Assembly: GCA_039818665.1 (NCBI GenBank)
Contig: JBCBTJ010000048.1
Location: 1 to 20,996 of the forward strand
Direction of reading: 5' to 3'
Origin: JBCBTJ01 sp039818665
GTDB taxonomy: Bacteria; Pseudomonadota; Alphaproteobacteria; Caulobacterales; Hyphomonadaceae
DNA: 20,996 nt
A program made the position numbers and the translations under genes. The notes beneath the pieces are model-generated. The model was not told the origin of the DNA, searched no databases, and saw nothing but the letters and a program-made list of their open reading frames with translations. Positions 1-6,036 of the stretch are shown here, piece by piece. The first letter of the stretch is position 1; each line of letters starts with the position of its first letter.

Positions 1-202
1 CAATTGGGACAAGCCGTTCTTAACGGCGTTCAGCGACAGCGATCCGGTCACTGCCGGGGGCGACGTGATCTGGCAAGACACCGTGCCCGGCGCCGAAGGC
101 CAGCCCCATACGACCGTGATCGGCGGCGGGCATTTCGTCCAGGAGGACCAACCTGAAGAACTGGTCCGTCTGCTCGCCGAGCTGATCGAGGCTGATCGCT
201 AA
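1..202 (+). CDS. Haloalkane dehalogenase, C-terminal fragment (cut by window edge)
   Basis: This is the last 66 codons of an alpha/beta-hydrolase that enters from outside the window; the readable frame begins at base 2. Haloalkane dehalogenases hydrolyse carbon-halogen bonds through an Asp nucleophile, a His base and an acidic third residue. The fragment shows FSDSDPVT, where the third acid sits in subfamily I enzymes, and GGGHFVQED, which carries the catalytic His. The stretch PGAEGQPHTT between them is also typical of this family. The nucleophile and halide-binding Trp lie upstream and cannot be checked. A related alpha/beta-hydrolase such as an epoxide hydrolase is possible but less likely given the SDSDP and GHFVQED combination. 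The stop is TAA at 200-202. Confidence 0.8.
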   Translation, partial: NWDKPFLTAFSDSDPVTAGGDVIWQDTVPGAEGQPHTTVIGGGHFVQEDQPEELVRLLAELIEADR

Positions 203-221
203 GCGCCTCGGGCCAGCGCCG

Positions 222-249
222 TTGAAATAAATGTAGCAGTCGCTACAAT
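222..249 (+). promoter_or_regulatory. Sigma-70-type promoter with embedded palindromic operator
   Basis: A -35 box TTGAAA (222-227) and a -10 box TACAAT (244-249) are separated by 16 bp. A perfect inverted repeat, TGTAGC-AGTC-GCTACA (232-247), fills most of the spacer and overlaps the -10 box. Transcription would start near 256, about 30 bp before the ATG at 286. The placement implies repression by a dimeric regulator (TetR- or MarR-like site geometry is an inference). No regulator gene is adjacent within the window. Confidence 0.6.
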
Positions 250-285
250 CCCTCCCAAGCCGGGACGGCGAACGGGCGGGCGGCG

Positions 286-708
286 ATGTCACATGAAACG
301 CACAAATTCTGGCTGAAGATCACGGCCATCGTGGTGGGCGCGTTCGGCCCTGTTTTCTTCCTAGGGACCATCGCCTCGACGGCTGAGCCCGCGCGCTGGA
401 CGCTGGACCTGCTGAGCTGGCCCCTCGATGGCCTTCAGACCTATGACGACGACACGACGCGGTTTCTCTCCGCGCTCACAGGCGGGTTTCTCCTCGGCTG
501 GGGCGTGATGATCTGGCTCTTGTCGGGCCGGGTCTATGACGCCGCGCCCGAAAGCGTGCGCCGCGCTGTGCTCACGGGGCTGCTCGCTTGGTTCGTCCTC
601 GACAGCGCCGGCTCGGTCACGGCGGGCGCGCTTTCCAATGTCGGCTTCAACGTCATTGTCCTACTGGTCGCGGTCGGCCCGCTCTGGCGGCCGGCGAGAG
701 AGGACTAA
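286..708 (+). CDS. Hypothetical four-helix integral membrane protein
   Basis: I do not recognise a named family for this 140-residue protein. Four hydrophobic segments are visible at about residues 10-30, 61-80, 94-113 and 117-134, so it should sit in the inner membrane. A hydrophilic loop at 50-59 contains DDD, and another charged loop at 82-93 contains PESVRR. Glycine-rich helices (LTGGFLLGWG, VTAGALSNVGFN) suggest close helix packing. No catalytic motif is evident. It has its own promoter and palindromic operator just upstream, so it is probably regulated separately from the dehalogenase. The ribosome site is weak; the ATG at 286 is chosen because it precedes the first membrane helix. A transporter accessory or stress-response membrane protein are possibilities only. 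Confidence 0.72.
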   Translation: MSHETHKFWLKITAIVVGAFGPVFFLGTIASTAEPARWTLDLLSWPLDGLQTYDDDTTRFLSALTGGFLLGWGVMIWLLSGRVYDAAPESVRRAVLTGLLAWFVLDSAGSVTAGALSNVGFNVIVLLVAVGPLWRPARED

Positions 709-756
709 TGCGCTCTCCAATTCGCTAGGCCCCGTCGCCACAGAGGCGAAGGCCGC

Positions 757-762
757 TATAGT
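757..762 (+). promoter_or_regulatory. Possible -10 box for PPK2 gene
   Basis: TATAGT matches five of six bases of the sigma-70 -10 consensus and lies in the gap between the membrane protein and the PPK2 gene, 28 bp before the ATG. No good -35 box is seen at 17 bp spacing, which is common for alphaproteobacterial promoters but keeps confidence low. Confidence 0.35.
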
Positions 763-790
763 CCGCGGTTTCCCGTCATCGGAGACCTGG

Positions 791-1618
791 ATGAGCCAAC
801 CCTCGATCAAATCCGTCCGCAGCGCCCTCATCGCCGCGCCGGGGAAGACTATTGCGCTGTCGGACCGGCCGACGCGCCACCCGGACCTCTTCGAAGACAA
901 GCGCGACGCCGAAGCGAGCTTGCATGAGGACGCCGCGGCGATCGACGTGCTTCAAGACCGGCTCTACGCCGACCGCTCGAAAGCGCTCCTGGTCGTGCTG
1001 CAGGGCATGGACACGGCGGGCAAAAGCGGCGTGATCCGCAAAGTCTTCGCGGAAACCTCGCCGCTCGGCATGCAGGTCAGAGCCTTCAAGGCGCCGACAA
1101 CGCAAGAGCTCGCCCAGGATTATCTCTGGCGCATCCACGCCGCCACGCCGCCACGCGGCTTCATCGGCATCTTCGACCGGTCGCACTATGAAGACGTCCT
1201 TGTGGTCAAGGTGCGCGACCTCGCGCCCGCCGACGCCGTCGCGCGGCGCTATGAGGAGATCAACGCCTTTGAAAAACACCTCGTCGACAACGGGGTCGTC
1301 ATCCTCAAATGCATGCTCAACCTCTCCCACAAGGTCCAAGGCGAACGTCTGAGAGACCGCCTCAAAGAGCCGCACAAACGTTGGAAGTTCAATCCGAGCG
1401 ATCTTGAGGACCGCGCCTTATGGTTCGATTTCATGGGCGCGTACGAGACCGCCGTCGACCGCTGCTCCACGCCGCACGCGCCTTGGTACGTGGTGCCGTC
1501 CGACTCCAAAACGCGCCGCAACGCCATGGTCGCCCGCCTGGTCCGCGGCGCGCTCGAAGACATCGCGCCCGACTATCCCGACCCGGGCTGGAAAATCGAG
1601 GACCACGACTTCAGCTGA
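791..1618 (+). CDS. ppk2: Polyphosphate kinase 2 family, class III-like polyphosphate:nucleotide phosphotransferase
   Basis: A 275-residue cytosolic kinase that moves phosphate between polyphosphate and nucleotides. A Walker A loop GMDTAGKSG lies at 72-80, a Walker B-type FDRSHYEDV at 128-136, and an Arg/Lys-rich lid (ERLRDRLKEPHKRWKF) near 185-200 for polyphosphate and phosphate binding. The HYEDV form of Walker B, in place of the SWYNR seen in ADP-specific class I enzymes, together with the length fits the class III group. Members of that group can phosphorylate both AMP and ADP; this specificity is inferred. The start at 791 is preferred: GGAG lies 6 bp upstream, and the reading frame further upstream overlaps the membrane-protein gene and is Arg/Ser-rich without family similarity. 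The gene lies 53 bp before the TIR gene. Confidence 0.9.
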   Translation: MSQPSIKSVRSALIAAPGKTIALSDRPTRHPDLFEDKRDAEASLHEDAAAIDVLQDRLYADRSKALLVVLQGMDTAGKSGVIRKVFAETSPLGMQVRAFKAPTTQELAQDYLWRIHAATPPRGFIGIFDRSHYEDVLVVKVRDLAPADAVARRYEEINAFEKHLVDNGVVILKCMLNLSHKVQGERLRDRLKEPHKRWKFNPSDLEDRALWFDFMGAYETAVDRCSTPHAPWYVVPSDSKTRRNAMVARLVRGALEDIAPDYPDPGWKIEDHDFS

Positions 1619-1671
1619 CCGGGCCGGCCTGGTAGATTACGAGCGGGAAGGGCGCAAAAGGGAGCGCGGCG

Positions 1672-2580
1672 ATGGCCGGCGTATTCATTTCATACCGCCG
1701 CGAGGACTCCGCCGGCGTCACGGGCCGGATTTATGATCACCTCGTCCGCCTTTACGGCCGGCAGGAAGTGTTCATGGACGTCGACGCGATCGAGCCCGGT
1801 CTCGACTTTGTCGATGTCCTGTCCGAGCGCGTCTCGCAGTGCCAGACGCTGCTCGCCGTCATCGGTCCGAACTGGGCCGGGCGCGGCGGCGCGGACGGGG
1901 TCCGCCGGATCGACCAGCCGGAGGACTTCATCCAGATCGAGGTGGCCGCGGCGCTGGGGCGCGGCGTGCGCGTCATTCCCGTCCTCGTCGACGGCGCGGT
2001 CATGCCGGCCATGAATGACCTGCCTGAGCCGCTCAAGCCGCTGGCGCGCCGCAACGCCTTGCAAGTCGATCATGCGCGCTTCGCCAATGACATGGAAACG
2101 CTCGAAAACGTTCTCAACAAGCTGATCGGCCCGGCTGAGCCCGCTGCGCCCGAACCCGCCGCGCCGCCGGCCGATGAAGACCGCTTCGAGCGCCTGCGCG
2201 CCGCGGTGGCGCCGTTCGCCTCCGATCAGCAAATCTTCGTCGCTCCGGACTTGCCCGAGCCGCGCGTCTCCAACGCCGCCAAGAAGTGCGCGCCCGAGCC
2301 CGATGAGAAGATCATCGCCATGATTGACTTCACCGCCTTCGGGAACGGAAACGACGGGCTTTTGTTGACCGATCGCGGCGTCCACATCCACCATTTCTCC
2401 GCCGACGGCCCCAATCCCTGTCATTTGACGCTCGACATGATCCGTGACGAGACGATCGAGAAAACGGGGATGTGGCTTGTCGCCATCGGGCCCCACCGCA
2501 TCACCGTGTCGGGCGGGCCGAACCGCAATGTGATCGTGAGCTTCCTTCACGCCGCGCAGGAGGCGCTGCAGGCGGGCTAG
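1672..2580 (+). CDS. TIR-domain protein with C-terminal PH-like (YokE/GRAM-type) domain
   Basis: A 302-residue protein. Residues 3-135 form a bacterial TIR domain (FISYRREDSAGVTGRIYDHL, then VFMDVDAIEPG). E90 in DFIQIEVAAAL falls where the catalytic glutamate of NAD-cleaving TIR enzymes is found, so NADase or cyclic-ADP-ribose-forming activity is plausible but unproven. A Pro/Ala linker at about 154-168 leads to a 168-190 helix. A second domain follows at about 210-300, with IIAMIDFTAFGNGNDGLLLTD and an ending helix, resembling short bacterial PH-like domains. No signal peptide or membrane helix is seen. GGGAG lies 7 bp upstream of the ATG. It may be co-transcribed with PPK2. Its stop overlaps the stop of the convergent solenoid gene. 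No partner such as a SIR2/SLOG effector or sensor kinase is adjacent, so a defence role is only a possibility. Confidence 0.85.
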   Translation: MAGVFISYRREDSAGVTGRIYDHLVRLYGRQEVFMDVDAIEPGLDFVDVLSERVSQCQTLLAVIGPNWAGRGGADGVRRIDQPEDFIQIEVAAALGRGVRVIPVLVDGAVMPAMNDLPEPLKPLARRNALQVDHARFANDMETLENVLNKLIGPAEPAAPEPAAPPADEDRFERLRAAVAPFASDQQIFVAPDLPEPRVSNAAKKCAPEPDEKIIAMIDFTAFGNGNDGLLLTDRGVHIHHFSADGPNPCHLTLDMIRDETIEKTGMWLVAIGPHRITVSGGPNRNVIVSFLHAAQEALQAG

Positions 2581-3440
2581 CCCCGCTTCATATTGACGTC
2601 GCCGCCGCTGTTCTCGTCGATGTCGACGTCGGCCGGCGCCCCATAGACGTCCACATCGGCGCTGGACGAGGCCTTGGCGTCGACGGCCTCGCTCACCCGG
2701 ACCGACACGTCCGCGCTCGACGATGCGCGCACCATGCTGGTCGCGCACGACATGTCATCGGCCTTCACGTCGGCGGACGAGCTCGCCGTCACGTACAACC
2801 GTCCGCACAGACCCGCCAAGACCACGTCGGAGCTCGACGCCGCTTTGACTGAGACATCCCCGCCATCGGCCATCAGCCGAATGTCGCCGCTGGAGCCGGC
2901 GTCGGCTTCGATCGCGCCGCACACGAGGCCCGACGCGTTGACGTCGCCGCTGGAGGAGGCTTGGACGATCAGCGACCGGCACGCGCCCGACAGCTCGATG
3001 TCGCCCGAGGAGGACGCCTTTGCGGACAAAAGATCCGCATCGACCCCATCGGCCCGGATCCGCGCGCTGGACGAGGCGGTGAGCCCCGCCAGGGACGGTG
3101 CGGTGACGCGGACCACATAATTCGGCACGATCTTGCCGTTGATCTTCACCACGCGCTGTCCGAACCGGTGCTCGATGCTCGTTGAGTTGCGCCGCCCGAC
3201 GGCGGCGTCAGGCCGCGTGACGCGCAGCGCGCCGTCCTCGACCGACAATGCGATGCCGCTGAAGTCGCCGTCCTCCTCTTCAACCTCCACCGAAAAGGCC
3301 GAGCCTTGCGAAAACTCCACATCGATGGCGCGAGACACGCTGAGACGGTCGAAACCGGACAGATCGTAGGCCCGGGTTTCGGCGAGCGCCGCCGGCCCGG
3401 CGAGGGCGGCGGCGGCGATGAGCAGCGCGGCTCGGGTCAC
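2577..3440 (-). CDS. Secreted DUF2807 (head GIN domain) serine-ladder beta-solenoid protein, nine repeats
   Basis: A 287-residue exported protein with a signal peptide (MTRAALLIAAAALAGPAALA, cleavage after ALA). The N-terminal section (YDLSGFDRLSV...FSQGSAFSVEVE) is the typical opening of DUF2807 proteins, putative adhesin-like envelope proteins of unknown function. From about residue 115 to the end there are roughly nine imperfect turns carrying ASSSADV or ASSSGDI, which predict a parallel beta-solenoid with stacked serines. Cysteines occur in neighbouring turns (GAC/LVC and GLC/MSC) and could form rung-to-rung disulfides. Translation starts at a GTG with AGGGG 7 bp upstream, and that site overlaps the stop codon of the upstream paralogue, 10 bp away, so the two are very probably co-transcribed and coupled. 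The stop overlaps the convergent TIR gene stop at CTAG. Confidence 0.85.
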   Translation of the reverse strand: MTRAALLIAAAALAGPAALAETRAYDLSGFDRLSVSRAIDVEFSQGSAFSVEVEEEDGDFSGIALSVEDGALRVTRPDAAVGRRNSTSIEHRFGQRVVKINGKIVPNYVVRVTAPSLAGLTASSSARIRADGVDADLLSAKASSSGDIELSGACRSLIVQASSSGDVNASGLVCGAIEADAGSSGDIRLMADGGDVSVKAASSSDVVLAGLCGRLYVTASSSADVKADDMSCATSMVRASSSADVSVRVSEAVDAKASSSADVDVYGAPADVDIDENSGGDVNMKRG

Positions 3441-3450
3441 AGGCGCGCCC

Positions 3451-4080
3451 CTAGCTCTTGATCGAGATGGACGCGCCGCTGGAGCGGTCCTGGGTCACGT
3501 CCGGCGCGCCGCCATAGACCGTGACGGACGAGCCCGAAGACGCGTCGGCGCTCACGCTGTCGGTGGCGTAGGCTGAGACCGACGCGCCGCTGGACGCATC
3601 GGCGATCACATTGGCGCACTGCAGATCGCGCGCCGACACGCTGGAGCCCGACGAGATGTCCACTTCGAGGGTCCCGCAGGTTCCGTCGACGCTGACCGAG
3701 GCGCCGGACGAGCTGTCGATGCTCAAGGAGGCCGACTGAAGCCCCTCGCCCTCGAAACTGGAGCCGGACGAGGCTTCGATGCGCTCCAGACCCGGCGCGG
3801 TCACCGTGACGATGGCGCGTGGCCCGCGGCGGACCCAGCTCGTGCGGCGGGGCCGGACGACGAGATCGCCGTCGTCGACCTCGATGCGCATATCATCGAG
3901 ATCGCCGCGCTTCATCTCCACGGCGACGGAGTAGGCCGCGCCCTGGGTGAAGACGACGGTTTGTCCGGCGGAGACGTCGACGCCGTCGAAGCCGGACAGG
4001 TCGAGTGTGTAGCTGTCGCTGAAAGCGGCGAGCGAAACGGCGCCGGCTGCGGCGGCGCTGAGGGCGAGCGTGCGGATCAT
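3451..4080 (-). CDS. Secreted DUF2807 serine-ladder protein, shorter paralogue with six repeats
   Basis: A 209-residue paralogue of the next gene in the operon. It shares the YTLDLSGFDGVDVSAGQ opening and the central IVTVTAPGLERIEASSG region. It then has about six turns built around SSGASVS or SSGSSVS and ends in SGASISIKS. A hydrophobic N-terminus (MIRTLALSAAAAGAVSLAA) indicates export, though the cleavage site is less clear than in the paralogue. Two cysteines (GTCGTL, LQCANV) again fall in adjacent turns. The start at 4080 is chosen because AGGGGAGG lies 9 bp upstream and the signal peptide begins there; extending the frame to 4158 would run through the shared operator. It is the first gene of a two-gene unit, divergent from the lipoprotein gene. 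Function is unknown; an envelope or surface role is inferred. Confidence 0.85.
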   Translation of the reverse strand: MIRTLALSAAAAGAVSLAAFSDSYTLDLSGFDGVDVSAGQTVVFTQGAAYSVAVEMKRGDLDDMRIEVDDGDLVVRPRRTSWVRRGPRAIVTVTAPGLERIEASSGSSFEGEGLQSASLSIDSSSGASVSVDGTCGTLEVDISSGSSVSARDLQCANVIADASSGASVSAYATDSVSADASSGSSVTVYGGAPDVTQDRSSGASISIKS

Positions 4081-4112
4081 GGCGGATGGCCTCCCCTGTG
4101 AGAATGTGTGGC

Positions 4113-4141
4113 TTGACTGTGTCATATTGAAATACGATAAG
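4113..4141 (+). promoter_or_regulatory. Promoter for the lipoprotein gene
   Basis: TTGACT (4113-4118) and GATAAG (4136-4141) are separated by 17 bp, matching five and four of six consensus bases. Transcription would begin near 4148, about 25 bp before the ATG at 4173. The promoter overlaps a repeated operator. A matching promoter for the divergent DUF2807 pair must lie in the same gap but could not be resolved. Confidence 0.5.
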
Positions 4142-4159
4142 TCAACATTGAAATTCAAT
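4126..4159. promoter_or_regulatory. Duplicated palindromic operator in divergent control region
   Basis: ATTGAA-A-TTCAAT (4147-4159) is a 6+1+6 palindrome. A degenerate copy, ATTGAA-A-TACGAT, begins at 4126, exactly 21 bp earlier, so both sites face the same side of the helix. The first overlaps the -10 box and the second the predicted transcription start of the lipoprotein gene. A dimeric repressor bound at both sites would control the lipoprotein gene and possibly the divergent DUF2807 operon. The regulator is not identified. Confidence 0.5.
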
Positions 4160-4172
4160 ATGGAGACATCTC

Positions 4173-4553
4173 ATGAAGCTTCCTGCCGCGCTCGGCGCCT
4201 GCGCCGCCGCCCTCGCCACGTCAGCCTGCGTGATTTCCGTCGACGCCGACGACCGGGATGTCAGGGCCGACTATGTCTCGCCGGGCTCGTCCTGGGGCAC
4301 GGTCTACGCCGCCGACCTCGGCGCCGAGGCCGTGACCATCACCGTCTCCGACAATGGCTGCACGACGCGGGACTTCTTCGACGCCCGGGTGTTTCCGCGC
4401 GGCGACGATGCGTTCGAGATCGGTTTCACCCGCATTCGCCAGGACTATTGCAAAGCGCTGAACCCAGACGGCGTCGCAATCAGCTGGTCCTTCGCCGAGC
4501 TCGGCATCCCGCCGGGCGCCCGCGTCACCGTGCTGAACAATATCCGGCGCTAG
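4173..4553 (+). CDS. Small putative lipoprotein of unknown function
   Basis: A 126-residue protein starting with a lipoprotein-type signal: MKLPAALGACAAALATSAC, with C19 as the likely lipidated residue (TSAC is a slightly unusual lipobox because the -3 position is Thr). The mature part is acidic and beta-rich in appearance (VTITVSDNGCTTRDFFDARVF, VAISWSFAELGIPPGARVTVLN) and has two further cysteines that could pair in the periplasm. No family is recognised. GGAG lies 7 bp before the ATG. It shares its upstream region with the divergent DUF2807 pair, so joint regulation and a related envelope role are inferred. It is convergent with rimO, separated by a hairpin-rich gap. Confidence 0.7.
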   Translation: MKLPAALGACAAALATSACVISVDADDRDVRADYVSPGSSWGTVYAADLGAEAVTITVSDNGCTTRDFFDARVFPRGDDAFEIGFTRIRQDYCKALNPDGVAISWSFAELGIPPGARVTVLNNIRR

Positions 4554-4581
4554 AGCGGGTCCCCTTCAGCGGACGCGCGGA

Positions 4582-4646
4582 GGCAAGCAAGGCTTGCCCG
4601 GCGCGCTCAGCGCCGCCCCGCGGAGCCGTCGGCGCAGCCGATTGGC
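4582..4646. terminator. Three consecutive hairpins between convergent genes
   Basis: GGCAAGC-AAG-GCTTGCC (4582-4598) is a perfect 7-bp stem. GGCGC-GCTCA-GCGCC (4600-4614) has a 5-bp stem. TCGGC-GCA-GCCGA (4629-4641), flanked by GCC/GGC, extends to 4625-4646. There is no T-tract, so a classical intrinsic terminator is not shown. The cluster lies between the lipoprotein stop and the rimO stop and could act as a bidirectional 3' end or be a REP-like intergenic repeat. Confidence 0.4.
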
Positions 4647-4657
4647 GTGAGCGATAC

Positions 4658-5992
4658 CTAAGCGTGCTCCGCATACAGATCATAATCATCCGCGCCTGTG
4701 ATCTTGGCGCGGATGATATCGCCGGGCTGCACGCTCTTGCCGCTTGATAGATGGACGACCCCGTCCACCTCGGGCGCGTCGGCCGTGGTCCGGCCGAGCG
4801 CCTCGCCGGAAGTCTCGCCCGCCTCGTCCACGATCACTTCGAGCGTCCGGCCGACCTGGGCTTCGGCGCGGGCCGCTGAGATCTCGGCCTGCGCCGCCAT
4901 GAAGCGATGCCAGCGGTCTTCCTTGACCTCTTCCGGCACATGGCCCGGCAGCGCGCGCGCGTCGGCATGGACGACGTTCTCATATTTGAAACAGCCCGCG
5001 CGATCGATCTTCGCCTCGCGGATGAAATCAAGCAGGGTCTCGAAGTCGTCCTCGGTCTCGCCTGGAAAGCCGACGATGAAGGTCGAGCGGATGGCGAGGT
5101 CCGGAACGTCGCGCCGCCAGGCCGCGATGCGCTCCAGCACGCGGTCCTGTTTGGCCGGCCGCTTCATCGCCTTCAGCACGCTGGTGGAGGCGTGCTGAAA
5201 CGGAATGTCGAGATAGGGCAACACTTTGCCCTCGGCCATCAGCGGGATGACCTCGTCCACATGGGGGTAGGGGTAGACATAGTGCAGCCGCGTCCACACG
5301 CCGAGCTCGCCGAGGCCGCGGGCGAGGTCTAAGAACCGGGTCTGATACTCCGTCCCCCGCCAGGTTTCGGGCTTGTAGCGCACGTCCAATCCGTAGGCGG
5401 ACGTGTCCTGGCTGATCACCAACAGCTCCTTCACACCCGCCCGCACGAGCTGTTCGGCTTCGGTCAGCACATGGTGGATCGGACGCGAGGCGAGGTCGCC
5501 GCGCAGCTTCGGGATGATGCAGAAGCTGCAGCGATTGTTGCAGCCCTCTGAGATCTTCAAATAAGCGTAGTGGCGCGGCGTCAGGCGCAGCCCGCTTTCC
5601 GGCACCAGGTCGCGGAAGGGGTCGTGCGGCGGGGTTAAATGCGTATGCACCGCGTCCATCACTTGCTCGTATTGGTGCGGCCCCGTCACGGCGAGCACTT
5701 TCGGATGCGCCGCTTCGATCACGTCGGGCTCCGCCCCCAAGCAGCCCGTGACGATGACCTTGCCGTTCTCCTCGATCGCCTCGCCGATCGCATCGAGGCT
5801 CTCTTCGCGCGCGGAGTCCAAGAACCCGCACGTGTTCACCAGCACGAGGTCGGCGCCGGCGTAATCCGGCGAGATCGCATAGCCCTCGGCGCGCAGCCGC
5901 GTGACGATGCGCTCGGAGTCGACCAGCGCTTTCGGGCAGCCGAGCGAAACAATACCGACAGTGGGGCCGGGGGCGGCGACGGTTTCAGACAT
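4658..5992 (-). CDS. rimO: Ribosomal protein S12 methylthiotransferase RimO
   Basis: A 444-residue radical SAM enzyme that adds a methylthio group to the conserved Asp of ribosomal protein S12 in the cytoplasm. The N-terminal UPF0004 domain shows the three cysteines that hold one 4Fe-4S cluster (SLGCPK C19, NTCGF C55, TGCLG C84). The radical SAM motif GCNNRCSFC supplies C151, C155 and C158 for the SAM-binding cluster, followed by IIPKLRG. A TRAM domain occupies about the last 70 residues (VGRTLEVIVDEAG...GDIIRAKITGADDYDLYAE). SLGCPK, GCNNRC and the total length distinguish RimO from its relative MiaB. The start at 5992 has no clear ribosome site, but the family alignment begins a few residues later. 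It lies 44 bp after the Ig-like gene on the same strand. Confidence 0.95.
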   Translation of the reverse strand: MSETVAAPGPTVGIVSLGCPKALVDSERIVTRLRAEGYAISPDYAGADLVLVNTCGFLDSAREESLDAIGEAIEENGKVIVTGCLGAEPDVIEAAHPKVLAVTGPHQYEQVMDAVHTHLTPPHDPFRDLVPESGLRLTPRHYAYLKISEGCNNRCSFCIIPKLRGDLASRPIHHVLTEAEQLVRAGVKELLVISQDTSAYGLDVRYKPETWRGTEYQTRFLDLARGLGELGVWTRLHYVYPYPHVDEVIPLMAEGKVLPYLDIPFQHASTSVLKAMKRPAKQDRVLERIAAWRRDVPDLAIRSTFIVGFPGETEDDFETLLDFIREAKIDRAGCFKYENVVHADARALPGHVPEEVKEDRWHRFMAAQAEISAARAEAQVGRTLEVIVDEAGETSGEALGRTTADAPEVDGVVHLSSGKSVQPGDIIRAKITGADDYDLYAEHA

Positions 5993-6036
5993 GGGCGGCG
6001 ATGTAGCACGCGCCGCCGGGAATTAAAGCGCCGCGC

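Noticed and set aside
536..790. Upstream extension of the PPK2 frame by 85 residues
   Set aside because: It overlaps the membrane-protein gene in another frame, is Arg/Ser-rich, lacks family similarity, and a good ribosome site precedes the ATG at 791.
1672..2580. Thoeris or another multi-gene TIR defence locus
   Set aside because: No ThsA-like, SIR2/SLOG, nuclease or other effector gene is adjacent; neighbours are PPK2 and secreted solenoid proteins.
1690..2748. Minus-strand open frame (352 codons) opposite the TIR gene
   Set aside because: It is Arg/Gly-rich without recognisable motifs and lies antisense to a protein with a clear TIR domain.
4081..4158. Upstream extension of the shorter DUF2807 gene
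   Set aside because: It would translate the operator and promoter region and bury the signal peptide; AGGGGAGG precedes the ATG at 4080.
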